DNA of 64,000 nucleotides, taken from Bog-473 sp963750075 (GTDB taxonomy: Bacteria; Actinomycetota; Acidimicrobiia; Acidimicrobiales; RAAP-2). Both the position numbers and the translations under genes were made by a program. The DNA lies in NCBI GenBank assembly GCA_963750075.1, contig CAVVPG010000001.1:372001-436000 (forward strand), given 5' to 3'. Under the pieces are notes generated by a model. That model made no database searches and had not been told where the DNA came from. It worked only from the letters and a program-made list of their open reading frames with translations. Positions 12,101 through 20,159 of this stretch are shown in pieces (the first letter of the stretch is position 1; each line of letters begins with the position of its first letter).

Positions 12101-12150
12101 GCTTGCCTCCTCGTGCCCGGACCGACCTGGCAGTCGGCCCCCTGGACCGC

Positions 12151-12156
12151 TAGCCT
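12151..12156 (+). promoter_or_regulatory. -10 box for the bS22 gene
   Basis: TAGCCT ten nt before the ATG at 12167. Transcription would start within about 4 nt of the codon, so the message is nearly leaderless; no ribosome-binding site is present. Confidence 0.45.
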
Positions 12157-12166
12157 GCCGCAGGCC

Positions 12167-12265
12167 ATGGGATCACTGATCAAGAAGCGCCGCAAGCGGA
12201 TGCGCAAGAAGAAGCACAAGAAGATGCTCAAGGCCACCCGCTGGCAGCGCAGGGCCGGCAAGTAG
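12167..12265 (+). CDS. Small ribosomal protein bS22 (AURKAIP1/COX24-like)
   Basis: A 32-residue, highly basic protein beginning MGSLIKKRRKRMRKKK. This matches the short actinobacterial AURKAIP1/COX24 family, identified in mycobacterial ribosome structures as bS22 next to the decoding centre of the 30S subunit (established for mycobacteria). Here 19 of 32 residues are Lys or Arg. It has its own near-leaderless promoter and stands alone between a divergent VOC gene and the convergent ispE. Small size makes it easy to overlook. Confidence 0.88.
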   Translation: MGSLIKKRRKRMRKKKHKKMLKATRWQRRAGK

Positions 12266-12309
12266 CGACCGGCGGGCTGCCGGCGCGCCACGCGCCCTCC
12301 CCGCTCCCC

Positions 12310-13089
12310 TCAGTCACCCCCCCAACCCGCAGGCACCGTCCGCACCCGCTCCAGCCGCGCCGTTGCGTCCCCGCTGGTGAGCGAGGCGGCGGTCCCGCTC
12401 ACGGAGACCGCGCCCTCGACGAACCACGTGGACCCACTGCCCGCCAGCGTCGGCTGCCGCCCTGTCAGCTCCCCGAGCGCGTCGCGCCAGCGGGCCAGCC
12501 GGGGCTCGACGGCCAGCGCGGCCGCCGTCAGCTCGTTCGGCCCCTCGCCGCGGTGCCCTGCGTCCCAGGCCGCGAACACGCGGGCCGTGTCGACGCCGAA
12601 CGGCGGCAGCACCAGCAGGTAGTCGCGGGCGACGAAGGGTAGCGGCGACACCCGCTCGCCCACCCCCTCCACACGGGCGCGGCCGCCGACGACGCAGAAG
12701 GGCACGTCGGCCCCGAGGCTCGCCGCCAAAGCCGGGTCGGTGCACCCGGCCCAGCGCAGCACCGCAGCCGCGTCCGCCGACCCACCGCCCAGGCCGCCGC
12801 CGAGCGGGATGCGCTTGGTGAGGCGGACCGAGGCCTGGCGGGCGCACGCGGTCAGGGCGCGGCCGATCAGGTTGTCCTCCGCGGGCGGCAGGCCCCCGGA
12901 CCGCGTCCCCGGGTCCGCCGCGACCTCCAGACCCGACCCGCCGTCGGTGAGCACCAGCTCGTCGGCCAGGCTGAGCGTCACCATCTCGGCCTCGAGCTCG
13001 TGGTAGCCGTCGGCGCGGACGCCGCGTACCAGAAGCGACAGCGTCAGCTTGGCCGGGGCCGCCACCGTCACACGGGCTTCGCTCCTCAC
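12310..13089 (-). CDS. ispE: 4-diphosphocytidyl-2-C-methyl-D-erythritol kinase
   Basis: ATP-dependent kinase of the MEP isoprenoid pathway, GHMP superfamily. 'APAKLTLSLLVRGVRADGYHEL' spans the first motif (substrate Lys and Asp), 'PLGGGLGGGSADAA' is the ATP-binding glycine loop, and 'LAGSGSTWF' is motif 3. The GTG at 13089 overlaps the rsmA stop (GTGA) and has GGGGGAGG 11 nt upstream, giving 259 residues; an ATG at 13110 in the same frame is the alternative. It is last in the metG-tatD-rsmA-ispE series, the usual actinobacterial order. Confidence 0.93.
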   Translation of the reverse strand: MRSEARVTVAAPAKLTLSLLVRGVRADGYHELEAEMVTLSLADELVLTDGGSGLEVAADPGTRSGGLPPAEDNLIGRALTACARQASVRLTKRIPLGGGLGGGSADAAAVLRWAGCTDPALAASLGADVPFCVVGGRARVEGVGERVSPLPFVARDYLLVLPPFGVDTARVFAAWDAGHRGEGPNELTAAALAVEPRLARWRDALGELTGRQPTLAGSGSTWFVEGAVSVSGTAASLTSGDATARLERVRTVPAGWGGD

Positions 13090-13907
13090 AGTGCGGCCAG
13101 CCTCCCCCATTCAGCGATGCCGAGCTCCTCGGCCCGGGCGTCGGGTCGTACCCCGGCGCGCTCGAACGCGTCGGGCTCGACCACGCCGGCCAATGACCGG
13201 CGAAGCATCTTGCGGCGGTGGGCGAAGCCGGCGCGCACCACGGCGTCCAAACGGGCGAAGGTCACGAGCGAGGCGTCGACGGCCGGCGAGGGCAGCCGCT
13301 CGAGCCGGACGAGGACCGACTCGACCCGTGGGCGGGGGATGAACACCGACGCCGGCACACGGCCCACCACCTCGGCCCGGGCGAAGTACGCGATCCGGAC
13401 CGAGACGGCGCCGTAGGCCTCGGCCCCCGCCACGGCGGCCATGCGCTCGCCCACCTCTCGCTGCACCATCACCAGGAGGTGGGCCACCGCCGGCACGTCG
13501 ACCAGGACGCGCAGGACGAGCGGGGTGGCGACGTTGTAGGGCAGGTTGGCCACCAGGCTCCACGGCCCCTCGGCCCGCTCGGCGAGCAGGGCGGCCAGGT
13601 CCACGGCCATGGCGTCCGCCTCGACCACCTCGACGCCCGCCGGCTCGACGACCGAGCGCAGCACGGGGATCAGGTGGCGATCCGTCTCGACCGCCACCAC
13701 GGTGGCCCCCGTCTCGGCCAACGCCAGCGTCAGGGATCCGAGCCCAGCGCCGATCTCGAGCACCCGCGAGCCGGAGGTGACCCCCGAGAGGCGAGCGATG
13801 CGGCGGACCGTGTTGGGGTCAGCGACGAAGTTCTGCCCGAGGGCCTTGCTCGGACGGAGCCCGTGCGCCGACAACAGCTGGGCGATGTCGGCGCCGGAAT
13901 GGGTCAC
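13086..13907 (-). CDS. rsmA: 16S rRNA (adenine1518/1519-N6)-dimethyltransferase
   Basis: Dimethylates two adenines in helix 45 of 16S rRNA late in 30S assembly; also called KsgA. The 273-residue product has 'SKALGQNFVADPNTV', SAM motif I 'VLEIGAGLGSLTLALA', acidic motif II 'VVAVETDRHL', and catalytic motif IV 'ANLPYNVATPL'. The C-terminal helical domain has 'RVESVLVRL' and 'RRKMLRRSLAG'. The GTG at 13907 overlaps the upstream stop as GTGA; conserved sequence starts about 20 residues later, which supports this start. Confidence 0.95.
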   Translation of the reverse strand: MTHSGADIAQLLSAHGLRPSKALGQNFVADPNTVRRIARLSGVTSGSRVLEIGAGLGSLTLALAETGATVVAVETDRHLIPVLRSVVEPAGVEVVEADAMAVDLAALLAERAEGPWSLVANLPYNVATPLVLRVLVDVPAVAHLLVMVQREVGERMAAVAGAEAYGAVSVRIAYFARAEVVGRVPASVFIPRPRVESVLVRLERLPSPAVDASLVTFARLDAVVRAGFAHRRKMLRRSLAGVVEPDAFERAGVRPDARAEELGIAEWGRLAAL

Positions 13908-14557
13908 CAGGAGATTGTGACGTCCACCACTCCCTGGCTCATGTCGGCGATCTGGGCGAAGCCCTCGGGCGAGAGGTCGACCACCCTGGGGTAGCCGGCG
14001 CCCTCGCGGTCGTCCACGGTGCACACGGTCGACGCCCCGGTCTCGGAGTTGACCACCGTCACCACGGTCCCGAAGGGCAGCGTCGGGCTGGCGCACATGC
14101 CCGACGGGGCGGCCGCATACCAGGTGGCCTCACCCGACTCGTCGTGGGAGGCCACCGCCGGGGCCAGCGGCACCGTCGTCGTGGTCGTCGACGGTGGCGG
14201 CGGTGGCGCGGTCGTCGTGGTGGTCGGCGGCGGCGGCGGCGCGGTCGGCGCCGGCGCGGGCGGCGCCGTCGTCGTGGTTGCCGGCGCGGCCGTCGTCGTG
14301 GTCGTCGCCGGCGCGTGGTACGCCACGAGGTGCGAAGGGAGGTTCACGCCGTCGAGGTGCGAGGCCGGGTGCACGACGGCCTCGCGCCCGCCGCGCGCCG
14401 TGCGTGCCGCCTCTTGGGCGCGTGACGCGTGCGCCGTTCCGTTGTGCAGCAACAGGAGAGGCACGCCGAACACGACGCCGCAAAGAAGTGCAGCGACGCC
14501 CAGGCGCCTCCCCCCAGTGCTCTGGTTCCGCAGGGCTCCACCCTTCTCCGGGGACAC
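13904..14557 (-). CDS. Exported protein with RlpA-like double-psi beta-barrel
   Basis: A 217-residue cell-surface protein. A membrane or signal segment lies at about residues 18-38 ('LGVAALLCGVVFGVPLLLL'). A low-complexity linker of Thr, Pro and Ala (about 80-135) follows. The C-terminal domain starts at 'GEATWYAAAPSGMCASPTLP' and contains 'FGTVVTVVN' and 'CTVDDREG', the RlpA/3D-type barrel with its Asp pair. In mycobacteria and streptomycetes this slot between tatD and rsmA holds the resuscitation-promoting factor rpfB; here there is no Rpf domain. A cell-wall role is inferred. The GTG at 14557 was preferred over an ATG at 14677 because the extra region is AT-rich and not protein-like. Confidence 0.82.
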   Translation of the reverse strand: MSPEKGGALRNQSTGGRRLGVAALLCGVVFGVPLLLLHNGTAHASRAQEAARTARGGREAVVHPASHLDGVNLPSHLVAYHAPATTTTTAAPATTTTAPPAPAPTAPPPPPTTTTTAPPPPPSTTTTTVPLAPAVASHDESGEATWYAAAPSGMCASPTLPFGTVVTVVNSETGASTVCTVDDREGAGYPRVVDLSPEGFAQIADMSQGVVDVTISW

Positions 14558-14596
14558 AGTGCACCCGCGCCGACACACGGGTGGCGAGGGATTTCT

Positions 14597-14620
14597 CGAG
14601 AACTTAGATAACCATTCTCG
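14597..14620 (-). repeat. Inverted repeat in the leader of the RlpA-like gene
   Basis: CGAGAA and TTCTCG flank a 12-nt loop, a 6-bp stem within an AT-rich 237-nt gap (14558-14794) between tatD and the RlpA-like gene. The gap probably holds the promoter of the latter. I looked for a ydaO-type c-di-AMP riboswitch, known before some actinobacterial cell-wall genes, and did not find it. Confidence 0.35.
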
Positions 14621-14794
14621 GGCAGCGCAAACCCGAAATGGGAGGGAAGCTTTTCGCGCGCCATTTCCCCAGGTCACACACCGTGCGGTTCGCGATATTT
14701 ACAAGAACGCCCAGTTCAGAACGTCTTTTTGCAGAAATTTATCATCAAACATCCAGGTCAGGAGGTTCTCGTATTACGCACAACAGCGCGTGAA

Positions 14795-15610
14795 TTAGCT
14801 GCCTGTGGAGAACGCCATGGCGGCTGCAGCCGCCGTCCGCTCCATGACCTCGTCGACGCGGCAGTCCTTCAGCGCGGCGACGGCTTCGCCGACCAACGGG
14901 AGGTACGACGGTTCGTTCGTGCGGCCGCGATGCGGCACCGGCGCGAGGAACGGGCTGTCGGTCTCGACGAGCAAGCGGTCGAGCGGGCAGCGTGCCGCGG
15001 CGGCGCGCACGTCGGCCGCGTTCTTGAACGTGATGATGCCGCTGAAGGAGATGAACATGCCCGCGCGCAGGCAACGATCGGCTTCGTCCGGGCCGCCGGT
15101 GAAGCAGTGCAGCACGGTGCGCTCGGGAACGCCCTCGGCGCCCAGCACGTCGAACAGGTCGGCCCAAGCGTCCCGTGCATGGATCACCAGCGCGAGGTCG
15201 TGCGCGTGGGCCAACGCGATCTGCGCCGCGAAGGCGGCGCGCTGCGCCGGGCGCGGCGAGTGCTCGTAGTGGTAGTCGAGACCGCACTCGCCCACCGCCA
15301 CCACCGCGCCGTCCCCCCGGCCCACTTCGCGCGCCAGGAGCGCCGCCACCCCGCCCACCCCTTCGCTCGCCTCGTGGGGGTGCAGCCCGACGGACGCCCA
15401 GGCCCTGGGCGCCGACCCGGCACGGGCGGTCTCCCGGGCCACCCCCACCGCCTGCTGCGAGGTGGCCACCCCGGTGCCGATGCACACGAGGCGGTCGATG
15501 CCGGCCTCCCGCGCCCGCACCATGAGCGGCTCGAGCCCCGCCCCGCCGGCTCCGTTCCCCTTCAGGAACTCCTCCTGCACGTGGCAGTGGGAGTCGAACC
15601 ACCCCCCCAC
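14795..15610 (-). CDS. tatD: TatD-family metal-dependent deoxyribonuclease
   Basis: A TIM-barrel hydrolase of 271 residues. Metal ligands appear as 'DSHCHV' near the N terminus (usual form HxH), Glu in 'AVGECGLDYHY', His in 'LVIHARDAW', His in 'VLHCFTGG', and Asp in 'LLVETDSPFLAP'. 'GLHPHEA' is also typical. The family has 3'-5' DNase and quality-control roles; in this position it is conserved beside metG. It starts at a GTG 1 nt after the metG stop. Confidence 0.93.
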   Translation of the reverse strand: MGGWFDSHCHVQEEFLKGNGAGGAGLEPLMVRAREAGIDRLVCIGTGVATSQQAVGVARETARAGSAPRAWASVGLHPHEASEGVGGVAALLAREVGRGDGAVVAVGECGLDYHYEHSPRPAQRAAFAAQIALAHAHDLALVIHARDAWADLFDVLGAEGVPERTVLHCFTGGPDEADRCLRAGMFISFSGIITFKNAADVRAAAARCPLDRLLVETDSPFLAPVPHRGRTNEPSYLPLVGEAVAALKDCRVDEVMERTAAAAAMAFSTGS

Positions 15611-15611
15611 G

Positions 15612-17162
15612 TCAGGCCTTGCGCCGGGGGAACAGGGGATCGCCCTTCACGACCTCGGCCCCGCCGCGGTAGCCACCCCACACGGCAGCGTCGGGCAGGC
15701 GGGCGGACGACGGGTCGCCCTCCAGCCCGATCCGGCGCCACACTTCGACCGCCGTCGACGGCATGGCGGGTGCGACCAGGACGGCCACGATGCGCAGCAC
15801 CTCGAGCGCGTCGCCCAGGACCGCGTCCACCGCGGGACCGGGGTCCAACTTCCAGGGTTCGGCGGCCTCGAGCTCCGCGTTGGCCGAGCCGATGAGCCGC
15901 CACGTCTCCTCCAGCGCCTCGTGGGGCGCCCAACGGGCCCAGGCCGCCGTCGCCGCGTCGAGCACCGCCGACGCCACCGGTCCGAGCGCGCTGTCGTGGT
16001 TGCAGCTCGGGCCCACCCCCCCGCACTTCGAGTGCACCACCGTCGTGACCCGCGACACGAGGTTGCCGAGGTTGTTGGCGAGGTCGGCGTTGTATCGGGC
16101 CACGATTCCCTCGTAGGAGAAGTCGCCGTCCCCGCCGAGCGGCACCTCGCGCAGCAGGTGGTAGCGCAGCGGGTCGACCCCGATGTCGTCGGCCAGCGCG
16201 AGCGGCGACACGTCGGTCACCTTGAGCGGAGGCGCCCCCTCCCCACCCGCCAGCCCGGTGGCGATCATCGTCTTGCCCAGCTTCTGCCCACCCATGAGCA
16301 GGTAGCCGTGCACGAAGATCTCCTCCGGCGGGCTGATGCCCGCCGCCAGGCACATCGCCGGCCACCACACGCAGTGGAACTTGAGGATGTCCTTGCCGAT
16401 CAGGTGGTGCGCCGTGCCCCAGCGCCGCGCGAACGTCTCGGGGTCGCCGCCGTAGCCGGCCACCGTGAGGTAGTTGATCAACGCGTCGTACCAGACGTAG
16501 AACACGTGTCCCTTGTCCCAGGGCACGGGCACCCCCCACGAGAAGGACGTGCGGGTGATGGAGACGTTGCGCAACCCGCCACGGATGAACCCGAGGGCCT
16601 CGTTGCGCTTGGACACCGGCCGCACGAAGTCGGGGTGACTGTCGTAGTAGTCCAGCAGGCGCTGCTCGAACTCGCTCAGCTTGAAGAAGTAGTTGTCCTC
16701 CTGCATCTCCACCACGGGGCGGCTGTGCACGGGGCACAGGCCGTCCACGAGCTGGTCCTCGGTGTAGTAGTCCTCGCAGGCAACGCAGTAGAGCCCCGAG
16801 TAGGGCGCCAGCTCGATGTACCCGTTGTCGTAGATGCGCTGCAGGAACTGCTGGACGACCGCGTAGTGCCTCGGTTCGGTGGTGCGGATGAAGTCGTCGT
16901 TGGAGATCTCCAGGCGTGCCCAGGCCTCCTGGAACCGGGCGGACGTGCGGTCCGTCCACTCCCCGGGGGTCATCCCGTTGGCCTCGGCCGCCTCCACGAT
17001 CTTGGCGCCGTGCTCGTCGGTGCCCGTCATGAACCAGACGTCGTCGCCCAGGAGGCGGTGCCAGCGCGCCAGGGCGTCGGCGTTGACCGTCGTGTACGCC
17101 GTGCCCACGTGCGGCGCGTCGTTGACGTAGTAGATCGGCGTGGTCAGGTAGTACGGGGGCAC
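15612..17162 (-). CDS. metG: Methionyl-tRNA synthetase
   Basis: Charges tRNA-Met, class I synthetase of 516 residues without the C-terminal dimerisation domain. 'YYVNDAPHVGTAYTTV' holds the HIGH motif (as HVGT). 'YCVACEDYYTEDQLVDGLCP' is the zinc knuckle. 'KGHVFYVWYDALINYL' is conserved. The KMSKS loop is read as 'GQKLGKTMI', a divergent form retaining the second Lys. The anticodon-binding helical domain begins near 370. The GTG at 17162 lies 7 nt after a TACGCT box, so it has its own leaderless start although it sits inside an operon. Confidence 0.95.
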   Translation of the reverse strand: MPPYYLTTPIYYVNDAPHVGTAYTTVNADALARWHRLLGDDVWFMTGTDEHGAKIVEAAEANGMTPGEWTDRTSARFQEAWARLEISNDDFIRTTEPRHYAVVQQFLQRIYDNGYIELAPYSGLYCVACEDYYTEDQLVDGLCPVHSRPVVEMQEDNYFFKLSEFEQRLLDYYDSHPDFVRPVSKRNEALGFIRGGLRNVSITRTSFSWGVPVPWDKGHVFYVWYDALINYLTVAGYGGDPETFARRWGTAHHLIGKDILKFHCVWWPAMCLAAGISPPEEIFVHGYLLMGGQKLGKTMIATGLAGGEGAPPLKVTDVSPLALADDIGVDPLRYHLLREVPLGGDGDFSYEGIVARYNADLANNLGNLVSRVTTVVHSKCGGVGPSCNHDSALGPVASAVLDAATAAWARWAPHEALEETWRLIGSANAELEAAEPWKLDPGPAVDAVLGDALEVLRIVAVLVAPAMPSTAVEVWRRIGLEGDPSSARLPDAAVWGGYRGGAEVVKGDPLFPRRKA

Positions 17163-17169
17163 CGGCGGT

Positions 17170-17175
17170 AGCGTA
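17170..17175 (-). promoter_or_regulatory. Leaderless -10 box for metG
   Basis: TACGCT on the minus strand, exactly 7 nt before the metG GTG. It lies in the 22-nt gap after rsmI. Confidence 0.5.
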
Positions 17176-17184
17176 CCGGCGCGT

Positions 17185-18069
17185 TCAGTCGCCGCCCGAC
17201 GAGCCGGTCGCCGCGTCGCCGGCCCGGACGCGCAGCGCGGCCTCGTACGCGCGCCGCCGCGGCACGCCGAGCGCCGCCGCCACGCGCTCGGCCACCTGGC
17301 GGGGCCCCGCGGACGGGTCGTCCCCGAGCTCGGCCCGCACCGCGGTCTCCACTTCGGCCTCGCCTGCCGGCTCACGCGCCGGGGCGGCGCCGATCACGAG
17401 CACGACCTCGCCCCGCAGCTCGCGGCCCGCGAACTCCCGGGCCGCCTCGCCGAGCGGGCCACGCCAGACCTCCTCGTGCAGCTTGGTCAGCTCGCGCACG
17501 ACGGCGACGGGTCGCTGCGGGTCGGCAGCAGCCAGCTCGTCCAGCGTGCCGGCGACGCGGCCCGGCGCCTCCAGGACGACCGATGTCCGCTCGTCCTCCA
17601 TGAGTGCCGCGACACGGCGCCGGCGCTCGTGGCCCTTCCGGGGGAGGAAGCCCTCGACGCCGAAGCGGTCCGTGGGCAGGCCGCTGACGACGAGCGCGCC
17701 CAGCACCGACGACGGGCCCGGCACCGTGCTCACCGTCTCGCCGGCGGCGGCCAGCCGGGCCGCCAGCCACGCGCCGGGGTCCGACACGCCGGGTGTGCCG
17801 GCATCGCTCACGACGGCCACCGTCGCGCCGGCTGCCACGGCGCCGGCGACCCGCTCGAGCCGCTCCGACTCGTTGTGGCCGTGCAGCGAGAGCAGGCGGT
17901 TGCCGGCGGGGAGGCCTACGGCCGAGAGCAGCGCCCGGGTCCGGCGCGTGTCCTCGCAGCAGATCAGGTCCGCCGTCGCCAGCACGTCGCGCGCCCGCGG
18001 TGAGAGGTCGCCCAGGTTGCCGATCGGCGTGGCCACCAGCACGAGCCGGCCGCGCCGCTCCTCGCTCAC
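17185..18069 (-). CDS. rsmI: 16S rRNA (cytidine1402-2'-O)-methyltransferase
   Basis: Methylates the ribose of C1402 in 16S rRNA, tuning decoding. The 294-residue tetrapyrrole-methylase fold has 'LVLVATPIGNLGDLSPRA', 'ICCEDTRRTRALL', 'VVSDAGTPGVSDPGAWL', 'VPGPSSVLGALVVSGL' and 'GFLPRKGHERRRR', all RsmI hallmarks. The C-terminal part (about 245-285) resembles the small helical RsmI extension. The GTG at 18069 overlaps the stop of the DUF192 gene (GTGA). Confidence 0.95.
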   Translation of the reverse strand: MSEERRGRLVLVATPIGNLGDLSPRARDVLATADLICCEDTRRTRALLSAVGLPAGNRLLSLHGHNESERLERVAGAVAAGATVAVVSDAGTPGVSDPGAWLAARLAAAGETVSTVPGPSSVLGALVVSGLPTDRFGVEGFLPRKGHERRRRVAALMEDERTSVVLEAPGRVAGTLDELAAADPQRPVAVVRELTKLHEEVWRGPLGEAAREFAGRELRGEVVLVIGAAPAREPAGEAEVETAVRAELGDDPSAGPRQVAERVAAALGVPRRRAYEAALRVRAGDAATGSSGGD

Positions 18070-18428
18070 GGCCCGTCGCTCACTGCACCGTTCGGCACCT
18101 CGCGCACCTCGAGCTGGTCGCCCACCCGTACGCCCCAGCGCTCCAGGGCGCCCGCCTCCGTCTCGACGACACTGCGGGCGCCGCGCCCCCCGACCGCCAC
18201 CCGCCACGGCTTGAGCCGGGTCAGCCGCACCACCGTCAGGTCGTCGGTGAGAAAGGCCACGTCGATGGGGAATTTCATGCCGGCCGTGTGCACCGTTCGG
18301 GTGCCTTCGACGTGCAGCGCGCCCTCGCAGCCCGTGCGCCCACGCAGGGCGCCACGCTCGGCCGGCGAATCGGCCATCTCAAGTGCGCACACCACGTCGC
18401 CGTCCCGCAGCAGCCATCCGGACCGCAT
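18066..18428 (-). CDS. DUF192 family protein
   Basis: A 120-residue compact beta-rich protein. 'EMADSPAERGALRGRTGCEG' and 'VHTAGMKFPIDVAFLTDD' are the DUF192 signature (usual forms 'RGLMfR' and 'MkmTliPLDiiFld'). 'SVVETEAG' corresponds to the usual 'VLELPAG'. No signal peptide is present, unlike many members, so it is cytoplasmic. First gene of the rsmI-metG run. Biochemical role unknown. Confidence 0.88.
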   Translation of the reverse strand: MRSGWLLRDGDVVCALEMADSPAERGALRGRTGCEGALHVEGTRTVHTAGMKFPIDVAFLTDDLTVVRLTRLKPWRVAVGGRGARSVVETEAGALERWGVRVGDQLEVREVPNGAVSDGP

Positions 18429-18465
18429 GCGACCGAGGCTACCGGACGACCTGCGCCGCTCCGTC

Positions 18466-18471
18466 TATGAT
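18466..18471 (+). promoter_or_regulatory. -10 box for the bL37 gene
   Basis: TATGAT nine nt before the ATG at 18481, in the 52-nt gap between divergent genes. No Shine-Dalgarno sequence is present, so the message is leaderless or nearly so. Confidence 0.5.
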
Positions 18472-18480
18472 CGTCGCCCC

Positions 18481-18564
18481 ATGTCGAAACGAACGGTGAA
18501 GCGCAAGCTCAGGACGAAGAAGAAGGCCAACCACGGCAAAAAGCCGAATTGCGGCCGCGGTTAG
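18481..18564 (+). CDS. Small ribosomal protein bL37-like
   Basis: A 27-residue basic peptide, MSKRTVKRKLRTKKK followed by ANHGKKPNCGRG. The 'KANHGKKPN' core matches bL37, a roughly 24-residue protein found in mycobacterial 50S structures (established there). The promoter box 9 nt upstream and the absence of any longer frame make this a real small gene. A C-terminal CGRG extension is unlike the mycobacterial form. Confidence 0.85.
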   Translation: MSKRTVKRKLRTKKKANHGKKPNCGRG

Positions 18565-18596
18565 CGAGGCGCGGCCTCCCCGCCTGAGGGCCCCGT

Positions 18597-19457
18597 TCAC
18601 GTCCCGTCCCAGGCGACGCCCCTGGACGACAGCACGCCGCTCAACGTGGAGGGCCGGTCCGAGATGATGCCGTCGACGCCGAGGCCCACCAGGCGCTCCA
18701 TCGACTCGGCGTCGTTGACGGTCCACACGTGCACGGCCTTGCCCGCCTCGTGCGCCGCCGCCACGAAGCGCTCGTCCACGACGACGAGGTCGCCCTGGCG
18801 CTCGGGCACCTGGTAGGCCACCGCCGGGACGTCGGGCATGTCCTCGCCGGCCTGCACGGCGCGCCAGGCCTCTGCCGTCGCGATGGTGCCGGCCGAAGTG
18901 GGCACCGTGGGCGCGAATTTCCGGAAGGCGTCGGTCGCCGGGTCGAGGAACGAGGCCACGATGACGTCCTCGCTGCGCCCGTACTCGGCCAGGAGGCGGG
19001 CCAGCGCCTCCTCGTAGGGCGCCACGACGGGCGCCGTCTGCTTGATGTCGAGGTTCAGGACGGCACGGGGGAAGCGCTCGAGGACCTCGCGCAAGGTGGC
19101 GATGCCGAAGGACCGGTCTCCCGGCGCCCGGCCCCGGAACGGGTAGTCCCCGGCCGGCCGGCCGGGTGTCACGTCGGCGCCGGGGATCCACCAGTAGGAG
19201 AAGTCCAGCTGCCGCAGCTCCTCCAGCGAGAACGAGGCGATGGTGCCCGAGGCGGCGGTGGTGCGGTCGACCGTGGCGTCGTGGCAGACCACCAGCTCGC
19301 CGTCCGCCGTGGCGTGCACGTCGAGTTCTATCCCCGTGGCGCCGGCGTCGAGCGCGTGCGCAATGGCGTGCAGGGTCGACGACGGTGACTCCCAGGCGCC
19401 ACCCTGGTGCGCATAGGCGATCACCCTCCGCTCGAGCCAGGGGGACCGCTCGCTCAC
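18597..19457 (-). CDS. glpQ: Glycerophosphodiester phosphodiesterase
   Basis: Hydrolyses deacylated phospholipids to glycerol-3-phosphate and an alcohol. The 286-residue TIM barrel has 'AYAHQGGAWESPSSTLHA' (usual HRG replaced by HQG), 'GIELDVHATADGELVVCHD' with the metal Glu/Asp pair and second His, 'LNLDIKQTAP', and 'VHVWTVNDAESM'. No signal peptide is visible, so it is probably cytoplasmic. The GTG at 19457 lies exactly 7 nt from a TACCGT box. Confidence 0.9.
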   Translation of the reverse strand: MSERSPWLERRVIAYAHQGGAWESPSSTLHAIAHALDAGATGIELDVHATADGELVVCHDATVDRTTAASGTIASFSLEELRQLDFSYWWIPGADVTPGRPAGDYPFRGRAPGDRSFGIATLREVLERFPRAVLNLDIKQTAPVVAPYEEALARLLAEYGRSEDVIVASFLDPATDAFRKFAPTVPTSAGTIATAEAWRAVQAGEDMPDVPAVAYQVPERQGDLVVVDERFVAAAHEAGKAVHVWTVNDAESMERLVGLGVDGIISDRPSTLSGVLSSRGVAWDGT

Positions 19458-19464
19458 CTGCCCG

Positions 19465-19470
19465 ACGGTA
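19465..19470 (-). promoter_or_regulatory. Leaderless -10 box for glpQ
   Basis: TACCGT on the minus strand, 7 nt before the GTG at 19457. Confidence 0.5.
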
Positions 19471-19533
19471 ACAGCCGGGCCCGTCCCGGCCGGCCCCGGG
19501 CCCGGGCGAGACCGCACCGCCCTGCGGCGGGCC

Positions 19534-19539
19534 TATCCT
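19534..19539 (+). promoter_or_regulatory. Leaderless -10 box for the SCO1-unit operon
   Basis: TATCCT 8 nt before the GTG at 19548; no ribosome-binding site. It probably drives the three overlapping genes 19548-21441. Confidence 0.5.
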
Positions 19540-19547
19540 CGTTCGGC

Positions 19548-20159
19548 GTGCTCGACCACCTTCTCGTCGACGTCATCAGCACCATCCGCGCCTCCTTCGA
19601 CCGGGCGCTCCTCCAGCGCCAGGCGGTGGAGGAGCGCTTCCAGGTCGACGTCTTCCTGGGCGACGTGTCCTGGGAGACCTCCTACAGCCTGCCGGGCGAG
19701 GAGCAGCCACCGCGCGTGCGCGCCGACGTGTCCGTCGACTGGCCCACCTGGAGCCAGACCTCGTATCGGAGCTGGTCCATCGGCGAGCCGCCCGACGAGC
19801 TGCCCGAGGTCGTGATCGAGGTGGCGCTGCGCGTCCAGCGCATGGCCGAGGCGCCCGACACGGAGAAGGTGATGGCGGCGCTGCCGATCACCGGCCCGCT
19901 GGGTGACCCGATGGACCTGGTCCGCACCGCCACGACGATCGAGCAGGTACGCGCCGACGCGGACGGCGACGCCGGACGGCTCCGCTGGGCCGCCGAGGCG
20001 ACCTACGAAGGCTCGGTCCGCTTCAGCGAGCACCAGCTGGAGGACCCCTCGACGATCGCGCCGGTCTTCGACGGCCTGACGCGCTGGATCGCCTCCACGC
20101 TGATCTCCCTGGCCGACCTTCCCTTCACGTTCCTGCCCGCCGGGGAGGACGACGACTGA
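19548..20159 (+). CDS. Conserved hypothetical protein
   Basis: A 203-residue soluble acidic protein of unknown family. No signal peptide, membrane segment or recognisable catalytic motif was found. Visible features are 'VDVFLGDVSWETSYSLPGE', repeated Trp in 'VDWPTWSQTSYRSWSIGEPP', and a hydrophobic C-terminal stretch 'WIASTLISLADLPFTFLP'. Its start rests on the TANNNT box 8 nt upstream. The SCO1-like gene overlaps its stop, so it is cotranscribed with two predicted lipoproteins, which suggests a link to envelope redox or copper handling (inference only). Confidence 0.75.
   Translation: MLDHLLVDVISTIRASFDRALLQRQAVEERFQVDVFLGDVSWETSYSLPGEEQPPRVRADVSVDWPTWSQTSYRSWSIGEPPDELPEVVIEVALRVQRMAEAPDTEKVMAALPITGPLGDPMDLVRTATTIEQVRADADGDAGRLRWAAEATYEGSVRFSEHQLEDPSTIAPVFDGLTRWIASTLISLADLPFTFLPAGEDDD

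Noticed and set aside
14558..14794. A c-di-AMP (ydaO) riboswitch before the RlpA-like gene
   Set aside because: The expected conserved blocks were not found; only a small inverted repeat is present.
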